From the NCBI GenBank assembly GCA_025055765.1, contig JANWWS010000028.1, positions 1 through 57,215 of the forward strand: a stretch of DNA of 57,215 nt, written 5' to 3'. Numbering within the stretch: position 1 is the stretch's first letter; each line of letters opens with the position of its first letter. Below are positions 1 through 8,166 of the stretch, piece by piece. This stretch comes from Leptospiraceae bacterium. Its GTDB lineage: Bacteria; Spirochaetota; Leptospiria; Turneriellales; Turneriellaceae. The notes beneath the pieces were generated by a model. It was given only the letters and a program-made list of their open reading frames with translations. It had not been told where the DNA came from and made no database searches. A program made the position numbers and the translations under genes.

Positions 1-116
<116 letters not shown>

Positions 117-130
117 GCTTAACCCCCACC

Positions 131-158
131 ACAATCAAAAAGCAATTTCCTCTGTCAA
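131..158 (-). promoter_or_regulatory. Promoter of the 5S rRNA gene
   Basis: On the minus strand a perfect -35 TTGACA (158-153) is followed after 16 bases by GATTGT (136-131), a weak -10 with three of six consensus bases. Transcription would start near 124, about 8 bases before the mature 5S end. A/T-rich sequence with A-tracts lies upstream (160-200), as in rRNA promoters with UP elements. The exact fit in position to the 5S end supports it; the -10 is the weak point. Confidence 0.55.
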
Positions 159-354
159 GACTTTTCGTTGCGAATTTGCTTAATTAGACGGCAAAAAGAG
201 CTACCTAGGCATTAAAATATAAACGAGCAAGGTTATTGGCAAAAAAATATAAGGCATGCTGACAAAAAGATGCTTGCCCCTAGGGCTAGCTTCTCCTCCT
301 CGGATGGCTGGTAGCCATGAAGATGGCTTTATCTGCGGCAGAGGCGCTTCTATT

Positions 355-615
355 ATGCAGGATGGATGCACGCTTACAAGGGAAATAGCAAAGAAAATAG
401 TAGTGGGGTTTCTTGAGAAGACGATAGTCTTTGCGGAGAATCATATTGCGAAAATTTCGAATATCGAGGGTTATCCTGTAGAGGTAAGGGAATATCGGCA
501 AAAACGCCTTGAGGCATGGAAAAACTATATCGAATTCCAAAAATATACACTTGGGGAAATCCAGGAAGGTAAATTAGACGCTTATTTTGATGACTTGGTG
601 AAAAGCCTCTCCTAA
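355..615 (+). CDS. Small hypothetical protein (86 aa)
   Basis: I do not recognise a family. The start chosen is the ATG at 355, with AGAGG about a dozen bases upstream. The frame is open further upstream (to 256), but those codons give a proline/cysteine-rich stretch that does not look like protein. From residue 9 the product is mixed helical and charged (EIAKKIVVGFLEKT, then EVREYRQKRLEAWKNYIEF), typical of a small soluble cytoplasmic protein. No signal peptide, membrane segment or cysteine motif is evident. Its 3' end overlaps the convergent glycosyltransferase gene by 42 bases. It could be a shadow ORF, but the composition argues for a real gene. Confidence 0.5.
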   Translation: MQDGCTLTREIAKKIVVGFLEKTIVFAENHIAKISNIEGYPVEVREYRQKRLEAWKNYIEFQKYTLGEIQEGKLDAYFDDLVKSLS

Positions 616-1662
616 GAAATTCTCTATTGCGGCAAAAACCTCTTGCGGTGGGATGCTTACAAGACATTCGAGTGGGTAGTCGCGACGGGGGCATTTTTTC
701 TGAAAACAAGGGGAGCACCTTAATTGTTTGTGGAAAATGATCTTTTGGGGGTTTAAGGGGAGGGTCTCTTCTTTGCGGCCCATGCCCTGAAAGCTTACGA
801 GGGGGGTGTGGCTAAGGCTTGAAAGGTGGGCAAGGCCAGAGTCGTTGGCAAGTAGGACATGGCAATGCTGTAGTAGAAAGCCGGCCTCGGTGAGATTGGT
901 TTTGGTTGTAAAATCCAACAGACGATTTTGGAAATTGGGGGATATAGCGGTTGTAATTTTTTGAACGTATTCTTTTTCAATATGGCTTCCCAGGAATAGG
1001 ATTACGCTCTTTGGGTATTTCTCGAGGAATAGCTCTATAACTCTTTGTATATGTTCCACGGGGTAGATTTTCGAGGGGACCACCGAGCCGGGGCATATCC
1101 CTAATATGAAGTTTTGTGGGTATTGCCTGCGGATTAGCTGTACTTCTTTTTTTTGAAGGAACTTTCTGGAGACGGGAAAGGAAACCTTTAGGTGACGGTA
1201 TTTTTGCCAATAATCTTCCGCTAATTGGTTCGTAGGGAAAAAGGGCGTAAGAAGTCTAATATACGAGAGAGAACGATGTTCCCATGGGTAAGGTGGAGGC
1301 AGGCGCAGGGAACCTCTTTGCGGTGGCAGGCGCAAGATGAACGAGCGAAGTTTATCCCGTTGGCCTATACGGTAGTGGGCTTTAAGTCGCCAAAGCAGTA
1401 AGGCACTGCGAATAGAGGGGGATAGGGTAAAAGCATAGTCCCAAGTTAGACTCTTTAAAAAATGAAATTCTTCGGGAGAAGGCTCTTTGCCGTGAGAGAA
1501 GGCAATGACTTGCTTAAAAAAGGGCGGGTAAAGTGAGGCTATCCATTTTCGGCCTATTAAGTAAATATCGGATTTTCCAAAAAGTTCGTTTAAGGTGAAA
1601 TAAAAAGGATAGGCCATCACGTGGTCGCCCACCCAATTGGGGGCATGGACCAAGATTCTCAT
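574..1662 (-). CDS. Glycosyltransferase family 9 (heptosyltransferase-like)
   Basis: This 362-residue protein looks like an ADP-heptose:LPS heptosyltransferase (GT9, GT-B fold). It begins MRILVHAPNWVGDHVMAYPF, the family's N-terminal G-D motif, and has the C-terminal block around GICPGSVVPSKIYPVEH and LLANDSGLAHLSSL, which forms the nucleotide-sugar site and the ND-SG-H signature. A cysteine-rich stretch (CSPCFQKKCPRR) lies near the end. The expected role is adding a heptose or related sugar to the lipopolysaccharide core at the cytoplasmic face. Its start overlaps the stop of the upstream sppA-type gene by 4 bases (ATGA), indicating translational coupling. The exact sugar cannot be told from sequence. 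Confidence 0.85.
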   Translation of the reverse strand: MRILVHAPNWVGDHVMAYPFYFTLNELFGKSDIYLIGRKWIASLYPPFFKQVIAFSHGKEPSPEEFHFLKSLTWDYAFTLSPSIRSALLLWRLKAHYRIGQRDKLRSFILRLPPQRGSLRLPPPYPWEHRSLSYIRLLTPFFPTNQLAEDYWQKYRHLKVSFPVSRKFLQKKEVQLIRRQYPQNFILGICPGSVVPSKIYPVEHIQRVIELFLEKYPKSVILFLGSHIEKEYVQKITTAISPNFQNRLLDFTTKTNLTEAGFLLQHCHVLLANDSGLAHLSSLSHTPLVSFQGMGRKEETLPLNPQKIIFHKQLRCSPCFQKKCPRRDYPLECLVSIPPQEVFAAIENFLGEAFHQVIKISV

Positions 1663-4103
1663 TGTATCGTAATATCGTATGGCATGAGCATGAGTACGCG
1701 TTCGTCTTCTAGGTTTTCTGCCTTGCGTGTTAGTCGGATGGCCTGACGTATAAAAAAGGGTAGAGCCGGCTCATTGTTTTTTCCAAGACCGGGAATCTTG
1801 GCCTTATGCTCGGGGTAGACATTTATCTCCACATAGTCAGAAGAGAGCCCTGCTTGTTGTATGGCCAACTCAGTAGCCAAGAGCAGTCCCCCTACGTCGT
1901 CGGCCATCTTTCTCGACTTGGCCTCTCTACCACTGAAGATTCGTCCTTCGGCATTCTCCTGTAAACGAGCCATGCCTAATTGCCTGCTACGTTCTACTCT
2001 CTCCAAAAAAAGTTCGTAAAAACCCGTTAGTTGCTGCTGTAAAAGGGCTCTTTCTTCTTGGGTAAAGCTTTCGTTTTCCGTAAAAATGGCAGCGTTTTTA
2101 TGAGAGCGCCATGTATATTTGTTTACCCCAAGCCATTCGTAGAGTTTTTTGAGAGAAAATTTCCCGCCTATTACGCCCACAGAGCCTGTGACAGTGAGCT
2201 CATTGGCAAGAATCTTATCTCCACCAACAGCAATGTAGTAACCGCCCGAGGCTGCGATATCTCCCAGTGAAACAATGACAGATTTTTTTTCTTCGGCTAG
2301 ATGTCGCACTTGACGCCAAATTAGATCTGAGGCCATTCCCGATCCGCCAGGGGAATTGATACGTACCACAACAGCCTTTACGTTGCGGTCTTCCCGTAGT
2401 TTTTCGCAAATTTCTGTGATTTCTTCGGAGCCCACGGTTCGTTCGCGCAAGAGGCCGTTTTTTTCACCATAACCAGCTACAATTTCGCCGTCAATGATTA
2501 GAATAGCTACCTCTGGTTTGGGTCCCCAACTGTCATCGTAAAAGAGGGTTTCAACATAGTTACGTAAATCCACTTGCCAATGTCCCCCAATGCGCGCATG
2601 GCTTGAGAGATATTCTTCAAATTCATCTAGATAAGCTATTTCGTCTATGAAGCCATTTTCTTTGGCTTGTTGACTTGTAAAAAGTCCCCGGTGCATAAGA
2701 TCATCTAAATCTTTTTCCGAGAGGCCTTGGCGGGCATCTAAGATAGCTTTTTTAACAACAGTGGAAAAATCCTGTAAAAGTTTTTCCTTTTGCTCTCGAT
2801 CGAAGCTTGAGGGTGTGTTTCTTGTAAAAATTTCTCCGGCAGATTTGTATCTGCCAATTGTTATGAAATCAGCTTCAATGCCAATTTTAGTAAAAAGATC
2901 TTTTAAATAGTAACTTTCAAGGCGCAGCCCATTAAGCTCAAGATATCCCCCAGGGGGCATGACAATTTTTTCAGCTGCTGTAGCTATGTAGTATTCTTTG
3001 TTTGTGGCTGATTGCAAGAAAGCATAGACAGGTTTTTTTTCTGCAAACTCTCCAAGAGCCTTTCTGAGCTCTTCGGCTTGGGCCCAACCACCTTTAAAGT
3101 TTCTGCCTGTTAAAATGAGACCTCTTATTTGCCCATCTTCCTGAGCACGCCTGAGGGCTTCTAAAATATCGTAGAAACTGATGATATCTTTTTCAAACAA
3201 AAACCCTTCTTTGCGAAATTCCTGAAAATCTGTGTCAAGGGAAAGCCTAAGCCAACGACCTAACGGGGATAAACCGCTGAGAAAGCGTTCTCTCCCTAAG
3301 AGAACCCCGCCGCTATAAAAATTTCCTCCTGTACGGGGGATGTTGGCTTGCAAGGATAACTGACTCACTTCTAAGGCGAATTTTGATCCCAAAAAGATGT
3401 TTTGAAAAACGTCCCAGCCTCCGTACAAGGTTAGGCCGTCTGTGGGGAGCAATTCTACAAGAAAACGGGGGGTGAGAGACCGCAGACTTTGCCCGTGTGC
3501 CCAACTCGTGTCTACGGCAACCGTTAATCGCTCGGAGTTTTTTGGCCAGGGGCGCAATGCTACCCCAAAATCCCAGTACGGGTCTGCTCGTTTTTCAAGC
3601 AGAATAGGTTCGTTAATAGCCCTTGCCACTGCCCCCAGGGACAGATATCGAAAAGGTCTTAGCAAAAAGCCAATATCCCATTGGGTGTAACGGTTTAAAT
3701 AGGGTTGGGAAGACTGGTACCAAGAGTATGAGGTGCCCATGCTGAAGAGTCGGGTGTTAAGAATGCCTGTGCCTAGGGTGTAATGGCGTGCGAAATTTCC
3801 TAGTGGAGCTATTCGCCATTGGCTTGAAAAAGCAAAACCCAAGACATTTAAAAAAAGGGTGTGGTCGAAGATTTGAGCTTTTTCGTTGTGCCCATAAAAG
3901 TAACCAATCTGAAGAGGGTGAAAACCAAGGCCTGCTGGGTTAAAGTAAAGTGAGGTAATGTCATCCGATGTAGCCACAGAGTCCCTAGGTAGGTTTGGTT
4001 CTTTTATGAGTCTTTCCGCCTGGAGTGTATCGGGTGGAGGCTCACTAAAAATTTGTTGTGTGAGTAGTAGGAGAGCTGAAAGACAAATCTTATTTTTCTT
4101 CAT
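1659..4103 (-). CDS. sppA: Outer-membrane beta-barrel domain fused to SppA signal peptide peptidase
   Basis: The 814-residue product starts with a signal peptide (residues 1 to about 20). Residues 40-290 resemble PorV/FadL-type outer-membrane barrel proteins, with the hallmark NPAGL (55-59), alternating polar/hydrophobic strands and many aromatic residues. Residues 295-790 form a tandem-domain S49 peptidase like E. coli SppA. The general-base lysine is K420 (GRYKSAGE) and the nucleophile S619 (IAASGGYY); their 199-residue spacing matches E. coli K209/S409. SppA normally degrades leftover signal peptides at the inner membrane, but here it lacks an inner-membrane anchor other than the signal peptide and is joined to a barrel. 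The start at 4103 follows AAGAAAAGG. The gene leads a two-gene unit with the downstream glycosyltransferase. I infer a periplasm-facing protease tethered to the outer membrane. Confidence 0.85.
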   Translation of the reverse strand: MKKNKICLSALLLLTQQIFSEPPPDTLQAERLIKEPNLPRDSVATSDDITSLYFNPAGLGFHPLQIGYFYGHNEKAQIFDHTLFLNVLGFAFSSQWRIAPLGNFARHYTLGTGILNTRLFSMGTSYSWYQSSQPYLNRYTQWDIGFLLRPFRYLSLGAVARAINEPILLEKRADPYWDFGVALRPWPKNSERLTVAVDTSWAHGQSLRSLTPRFLVELLPTDGLTLYGGWDVFQNIFLGSKFALEVSQLSLQANIPRTGGNFYSGGVLLGRERFLSGLSPLGRWLRLSLDTDFQEFRKEGFLFEKDIISFYDILEALRRAQEDGQIRGLILTGRNFKGGWAQAEELRKALGEFAEKKPVYAFLQSATNKEYYIATAAEKIVMPPGGYLELNGLRLESYYLKDLFTKIGIEADFITIGRYKSAGEIFTRNTPSSFDREQKEKLLQDFSTVVKKAILDARQGLSEKDLDDLMHRGLFTSQQAKENGFIDEIAYLDEFEEYLSSHARIGGHWQVDLRNYVETLFYDDSWGPKPEVAILIIDGEIVAGYGEKNGLLRERTVGSEEITEICEKLREDRNVKAVVVRINSPGGSGMASDLIWRQVRHLAEEKKSVIVSLGDIAASGGYYIAVGGDKILANELTVTGSVGVIGGKFSLKKLYEWLGVNKYTWRSHKNAAIFTENESFTQEERALLQQQLTGFYELFLERVERSRQLGMARLQENAEGRIFSGREAKSRKMADDVGGLLLATELAIQQAGLSSDYVEINVYPEHKAKIPGLGKNNEPALPFFIRQAIRLTRKAENLEDERVLMLMPYDITIQ

Positions 4104-4208
4104 TTTAACCTTTTCTTAAAGTCATGGCATGATCTCCATATCTGCCGTCAACGACCTTCGCAAGATATTGTTTATTAGGTTTTTCTCTGGTAAATCCGAT
4201 GAAAGACT

Positions 4209-4673
4209 ATGGGCAATGAGTCATGGGGGGATTTTCTCCTACTCTTTAGTCAGTTTTCTCCGCGTTTTCTTGCTGCCCTAGTGGCGGGTTTGCTGCTTGG
4301 GCTTGAGGGCGAGCTTATGCGTCGCTCTGCTGGCCTTAGGACAAATGTGCTCCTTGTGCTTTCGACCTGTCTTTTAACGATATTGTCCCAGGCCGCCAGT
4401 CAAAGATTAGGGGGAGATCCCACCCGAATTGCAGCGCAAATTTTGACGGGGATTGGCTTTGTGGGGGCAGGGGTTATCTTTCGCCACAAACTACATATAC
4501 AAGGTATAACCACGGCAGCCCTCATTTTTACAGCAGCCGCCATTGGCATGACGATTGGCTTTGGTTTTATTTGGTCTGGTATTGGCATAACAATATTGGT
4601 GGTGCTCATCTTAACAGCCCTTTTTCCCATTGCACGCAGATTACGACGCTTGTCGCCCTTGAAAAAGAAATAA
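4209..4673 (+). CDS. mgtC: MgtC/SapB family membrane protein
   Basis: This 154-residue inner-membrane protein is an MgtC/SapB family member. It has about four or five hydrophobic segments, the family pattern ALVAGLLLGLEGELMRRSAGLRTN, and the conserved GIGFVGAGVIFR motif. Some MgtC proteins modulate F-ATP synthase or help cells grow at low magnesium; many homologues are uncharacterised. It lacks the C-terminal soluble ACT-like domain of Salmonella MgtC, so it is the short form. It is divergent from the sppA fusion (105 bases between starts) and is followed by parA. No good ribosome-binding site precedes the ATG. Its last codons sit in a 16-base tandem duplication. Confidence 0.88.
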   Translation: MGNESWGDFLLLFSQFSPRFLAALVAGLLLGLEGELMRRSAGLRTNVLLVLSTCLLTILSQAASQRLGGDPTRIAAQILTGIGFVGAGVIFRHKLHIQGITTAALIFTAAAIGMTIGFGFIWSGIGITILVVLILTALFPIARRLRRLSPLKKK

Positions 4674-4689
4674 CTTGAAAAAGAAATAA
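4658..4689. repeat. Tandem 16-bp duplication spanning the mgtC stop codon
   Basis: CTTGAAAAAGAAATAA occurs twice, perfectly and directly in tandem (4658-4673 and 4674-4689). The first copy encodes the C-terminal LKKK residues and stop of MgtC, and the second lies in the mgtC-parA gap. Perfect identity implies a recent slippage duplication. Confidence 0.9.
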
Positions 4690-4733
4690 GGCAATCTTGC
4701 TTGACATCATGCGCCTAAAGAAAGGGCTCAAGC

Positions 4734-5501
4734 ATGGGCAAGGCGGTTGCCTTAGCAAACCAGAAAGGAGGGGTCGGTAAAACCACTACCGCCATAAACC
4801 TAGCATATAGTTTGTCCCAAATAGGTAAAAAAATCTTACTTGTCGATATGGATCCTCAAGGCAATGCCGGTAGTGGTCTTGGTTTTGATGTAGGAAAGAT
4901 TAAAGAAAACGTTTATTTTTGGCTTATAGACCAAAAAAATTTTTCTGAGTGCTGTCACAGAACAAAATGGTCTAATCTGGAGATTGTACCAGCTAATATT
5001 GATCTTGCAGGTTTTGAAGTTGATATGCGCGACAATAATGATAGGGATTATGTTCTGCGAGATCACCTGCGCCCCATTTTGCCACATTATGACTTTGTGT
5101 TGGTGGACTGTCCGCCAAGTCTTGGCCTTTTGACCATCAACTCTCTCGTGGCTTGCGATTCCGTGCTCATACCTCTGCAATGCGAATATTTCGCTCTGGA
5201 GGGGTTAAGCCAACTCTTGCGTATTATTAAGCTTGTCCAGTCCCAGCTAAACACACGGCTCGTGCTCGAAGGTCTTTTGCTTACCATGTATGATTCCCGC
5301 ACCCGCCTTTCGGCTCAGGTGGTGGCTGATGTGCGCCAACACTTTAAGGAACAAGTCTATGAAGTGATTATCCCACGGAATGTAAAGTTGTCAGAAGCTC
5401 CCTCCTTTGGTGAACCTGTGGGTGTATATGACCCTGATTCTAGTGGGGCTCTTTCGTATCGCCAGTTGGCCCAAGAATTTTTAGAGAGACAGGGGGCCTA
5501 G
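4734..5501 (+). CDS. parA: Chromosome-partitioning ATPase ParA/Soj
   Basis: This is a 255-residue Walker-type ParA ATPase that works with ParB and parS sites to segregate the replication origin region. The deviant Walker A motif KGGVGKTT is at residues 11-18, with the signature lysine at K11; the second conserved block LLVDMDPQGNAGSGL and the Walker B-like DFVLVDCPPSLGLLT follow. Length and the immediate ATP-binding start, without an N-terminal DNA-binding extension, fit chromosomal Soj-type proteins rather than plasmid ParA. AAAGG lies upstream of the ATG. parB starts 2 bases after the stop. Chromosomal parAB commonly lies near the replication origin, but no origin was found in the window. 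Confidence 0.96.
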   Translation: MGKAVALANQKGGVGKTTTAINLAYSLSQIGKKILLVDMDPQGNAGSGLGFDVGKIKENVYFWLIDQKNFSECCHRTKWSNLEIVPANIDLAGFEVDMRDNNDRDYVLRDHLRPILPHYDFVLVDCPPSLGLLTINSLVACDSVLIPLQCEYFALEGLSQLLRIIKLVQSQLNTRLVLEGLLLTMYDSRTRLSAQVVADVRQHFKEQVYEVIIPRNVKLSEAPSFGEPVGVYDPDSSGALSYRQLAQEFLERQGA

Positions 5502-5503
5502 CG

Positions 5504-6388
5504 ATGGCAGAGAAAGCACGCAAGCAGGTCTTGGGAAGGGGATTGGGTAACCTACTGGACGATTCCCCTCTTGCAAAGTATGAGAGAGAAAAACAAGGTT
5601 TAGTGGAAATAGAAGTTGAAAAAATCCGCACGAACCCCAATAATCCCCGACGCAAGTTTGACCAATTGGCTCTTGAGGAGCTAGCTCGTACTATTAAGAC
5701 TCATGGTTTATTGCAGCCTGTTCTTGTCACTCCCCATGGCGAGGGATATATGTTGGTATCGGGCGAAAGACGCCTGAGGGCCTGTCGTCTTCTCGGTCTT
5801 AAAAAAATCCCCTGTGTGGTAAAAGAACTTGAAGCTAAAGAGAGCCTAGAGTTGTCTCTCATCGAAAATATACAGCGTGAAGAGCTTGACCCAATAGAAG
5901 AGGCAACCGTATACCAAAAGCTTCTTGAAGAATATGGTCTTACACAGGAGCAGTTAGCCGAAAGAGTAGGTAAGAGTCGTCCATTTATTGCAAATAGAAT
6001 ACGGCTTTTGCAGCTCAGTCCCCATTTGCAGGCTGCGTTGGCCGATGGTCGGGTATCGGAGGGCCAGCTGAGACCGCTTATTGGCATTAAAGATGAGGTT
6101 TTGCAACTTAAGCTATTCCGGGAAATTGAAAAACATGGTCTTAATGCTAGGCAAGTGGAAGAATTGGTGCGCCGCTACAAAGAAAAACCTCAGCCTAAAA
6201 AGCCAAAAAAAGTCGAAGACACTACTATTCTATCAGAGAGTCGGCAATTGGAAGAGGCGCTTGGTAGTCGTGTGCGTATCGTGCACAATGCCAAAAATCA
6301 AAGCGGAAAAATTATTGTCGAATATTTTAGTCTCGATGACTTTGACAGACTAAAGAAGCTTATCTTATCTTTGCGCAAAAACTTTTAG
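5504..6388 (+). CDS. parB: Chromosome-partitioning protein ParB/Spo0J
   Basis: This 294-residue protein is the parS-binding CTPase clamp. It has the N-terminal ParA-contact segment (LGRGLGNLLDD, about 10-20), the CTP-binding motif GERRLRA (87-93) within the ParB/Srx domain, the ENIQREELDPIEEA block (121-134), and a helix-turn-helix (about 146-169, LTQEQLAERVGKSRPFIANR). The C-terminal dimerisation part is lysine-rich and less conserved. It is coupled to parA, with a 2-base gap. No parS-like site (TGTTTCACGTGAAACA or close) was seen in the window. The flagellar sheath genes begin 74 bases downstream under their own promoter. Confidence 0.96.
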   Translation: MAEKARKQVLGRGLGNLLDDSPLAKYEREKQGLVEIEVEKIRTNPNNPRRKFDQLALEELARTIKTHGLLQPVLVTPHGEGYMLVSGERRLRACRLLGLKKIPCVVKELEAKESLELSLIENIQREELDPIEEATVYQKLLEEYGLTQEQLAERVGKSRPFIANRIRLLQLSPHLQAALADGRVSEGQLRPLIGIKDEVLQLKLFREIEKHGLNARQVEELVRRYKEKPQPKKPKKVEDTTILSESRQLEEALGSRVRIVHNAKNQSGKIIVEYFSLDDFDRLKKLILSLRKNF

Positions 6389-6399
6389 TTTTCTCTAAT

Positions 6400-6426
6400 T
6401 AAGAATTGGCATTTGAGAGCCGATAC
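6400..6426 (+). promoter_or_regulatory. Sigma28 (FliA)-type promoter of flaA1-flaA2
   Basis: TAAGAATT (6400-6407), 11 bases, then GCCGATAC (6419-6426) matches the sigma28 consensus TAAAGTTT-N11-GCCGATAA: seven of eight in the -10 and five of eight in the -35, with exact spacing. It sits between parB and flaA1, giving a leader of about 30 bases that contains the ribosome-binding site. Sigma28 drives late flagellar filament genes in many bacteria, which fits a filament sheath operon. Confidence 0.75.
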
Positions 6427-6462
6427 TCAAAGAGATGGCAAACTTGGGGTAGGAGTGTTATC

Positions 6463-7188
6463 ATGGTAAGGAAAAAAACCATAGGGACTTTTCTTTCAGC
6501 ATTAGTTTTAGGCACAGCTAGCGTCTTCGGGCAAAACCAACCGCAACAGCAAACCCCTGATGACAGTGGGATGCAAGGCCAAGCTACACTGGAAGACATC
6601 TTACTCAATGACTTTGAAAATGCGGAAGACTGGCGAGCGTTTTCTACCTGCCCACTTGGTGAGACAAAAACACGTAAGGTGATCCAGCAAGGCGCCATCG
6701 AGGATGTATTTAACCCTCAGGAGCTCACAGCCGAGGAGAAAGAGCGCTTTAAACCCGGCGTCAACCATGTGCTTGGGGTTAAGGGCTATTTTAAAGATAG
6801 AGGCTTTGATCGTATTGAAGTAAAGCCCCCGCATGAGTACATTATTAAAGGGCTGGGCCGCCAACTTTCTCTGTGGGTCTTGGGAAGGAATTTCCGGCAC
6901 ACCCTTTATGTAAAGCTAAGAGACTACAAGGGAAACCTGCACAAGCTGCGCCTAGGAAGGCTTAATTTTCTGGGTTGGCGCAAGCTTACCCTGACGGTTC
7001 CTGGTTGGTTGCCTCAAAGTACAAAGTTTGCCTTACTTGATAAAAACCTACATTTTGTAAGCCTATATGTGGAATCTGATCCCCATGAGGTTGGGGGAGA
7101 GTACTATTTTTATGTGGATGACCTAAGGATAAAAGTTGATAAGTCAGAAATGACTTATCCTGGCAGCTTAATTAAGGACAACTGGTGA
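6463..7188 (+). CDS. flaA1: Flagellar filament outer-layer (sheath) protein FlaA1
   Basis: This is a spirochaete FlaA-family periplasmic flagellar sheath protein of 241 residues. The start at 6463 is preceded by GGGGTAGGAGTG and gives a signal peptide (MVRKKTIGTFLSALVLG to VFGQ, about residues 1-23). The mature part has the family core: LNDFENAEDWRAF near the start, the LSLWVLGRNFRHTLYV strand pair, the LNFLGWRKLTLTVP block, and a C-terminal strand VDDLRIKVD. The same core recurs in the next gene, so the two are paralogues. FlaA coats the FlaB core of the periplasmic filaments and affects filament stiffness and cell shape. It is the first gene of the sigma28-driven pair. Confidence 0.9.
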   Translation: MVRKKTIGTFLSALVLGTASVFGQNQPQQQTPDDSGMQGQATLEDILLNDFENAEDWRAFSTCPLGETKTRKVIQQGAIEDVFNPQELTAEEKERFKPGVNHVLGVKGYFKDRGFDRIEVKPPHEYIIKGLGRQLSLWVLGRNFRHTLYVKLRDYKGNLHKLRLGRLNFLGWRKLTLTVPGWLPQSTKFALLDKNLHFVSLYVESDPHEVGGEYYFYVDDLRIKVDKSEMTYPGSLIKDNW

Positions 7189-7202
7189 TCAAGGAGGATA
7201 CC

Positions 7203-8036
7203 ATGAAAGCTATGAAACTGACACTAACCGCTATTATGAGCACCTCGCTGCTTTACGCGCAAAATTATCCCAAGAGTAAGACAGCAACCCTGGCAGGAGA
7301 CGATGTAGATGCCATGGAGCTGCGGTCTATTGTTGTGGAAAACTGGGAAGAGGAGCCTTGGGTAGCCTTTGCTGACCCTCTCCCACCAGAAAGTACGGTG
7401 GAGGTGAAAATTGTTAAGGGACGGCCCCAAAATCTAGCGTTTGATAAGGCAAACAACAACTCTTTGGGATTGCGCTTTCAATTCATTTATCCTGGCTACA
7501 ACGTGGTGACGCTATTGCCCCCTGCTACGAAAAAAGTACGCCGCTATGCGGGCCAACTTGACGAGAATAACAAGCCAAAGTATTATGAGACACCGGGGAT
7601 TGAACTCCCAGGAAAGGTAAAGGCCATTAGCGTCTGGGTTTTGGGTAGGGGCAACAACTACACTTTAGAGGGCTGGATTGAGGATTGGAAAGGAGATACT
7701 CATGTATTGAATTTTGGTTCTCTTGACTTTATTGGTTGGCGGCCGCTTACGGTTAAGATACCGGAGAGTATCCCCCAAGATATTACTTCTTATCCTGCCA
7801 CGAAAACGCTGGTGTTCAAACGTTTTGTAATTCGTTCCACAAAACACACTACCACGGAAAAAGTGGTGCTATTTTTTGATAGCCTTAAAGTACTTACGGA
7901 TATGTATGATCTCTTCTTTGATGGGGCTGATATGGATTTCGACGAGCAGGATCGCCAAGAAAAGCTTGCCGTAAAGAAATACGCTACCCAACTGAAACAA
8001 AAATCTGCCACCGATGTTACCGACAACAACAAATAG
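7203..8036 (+). CDS. flaA2: Flagellar filament outer-layer (sheath) protein FlaA2
   Basis: This second FlaA paralogue has 277 residues. The start at 7203 is set by a strong AAGGAGG (7191-7197) and gives a signal peptide (MKAMKLTLTAIMSTSLLYAQ). The shared FlaA core is plain: ISVWVLGRGNNYTL, LDFIGWRPLTVKIPE, then a late strand LFFDSLKVLTDMYDLFFDG. It ends in a lysine-rich, probably disordered tail. Leptospira also carries two flaA genes in tandem. It is cotranscribed with flaA1 from the sigma28 promoter, with 14 bases between the genes, and ends at a hairpin terminator about 50 bases downstream. Confidence 0.9.
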   Translation: MKAMKLTLTAIMSTSLLYAQNYPKSKTATLAGDDVDAMELRSIVVENWEEEPWVAFADPLPPESTVEVKIVKGRPQNLAFDKANNNSLGLRFQFIYPGYNVVTLLPPATKKVRRYAGQLDENNKPKYYETPGIELPGKVKAISVWVLGRGNNYTLEGWIEDWKGDTHVLNFGSLDFIGWRPLTVKIPESIPQDITSYPATKTLVFKRFVIRSTKHTTTEKVVLFFDSLKVLTDMYDLFFDGADMDFDEQDRQEKLAVKKYATQLKQKSATDVTDNNK

Positions 8037-8085
8037 GGGTTATCTAAAATACTTGACAAAGTAACTAGGTATACTACGAAGGGTT

Positions 8086-8118
8086 AAGGGATAGTAGGTA
8101 GCTACTATCCCTTTTTTA
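8086..8118 (+). terminator. Rho-independent terminator after flaA2
   Basis: GGGATAGTAG (8088-8097), a four-base loop GTAG, and CTACTATCCC (8102-8111) form a perfect 10-bp stem, extended by AA/TT and followed by a T-tract. This is the clearest intrinsic terminator in the window and closes the flaA operon. Confidence 0.92.
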
Positions 8119-8166
8119 TTATTTTATTTAATTAGATATAGTACAACCCTTCGTGAGAGGTTCACC

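Noticed and set aside
4701-4729. TTGACA upstream of parA as a promoter
   Set aside because: No -10-like hexamer occurs 15-19 bases downstream (AAGGGC at 17).
4734-6388. parS centromere sites near parAB
   Set aside because: I looked for TGTTTCACGTGAAACA and close variants in the window and saw none; the sites may lie outside.
8053-8075. TTGACA followed by TATACT, as a promoter between flaA2 and greA
   Set aside because: The boxes are perfect or nearly so, but only 11 bases apart; sigma70 needs about 16-18. No -10 exists at normal spacing.
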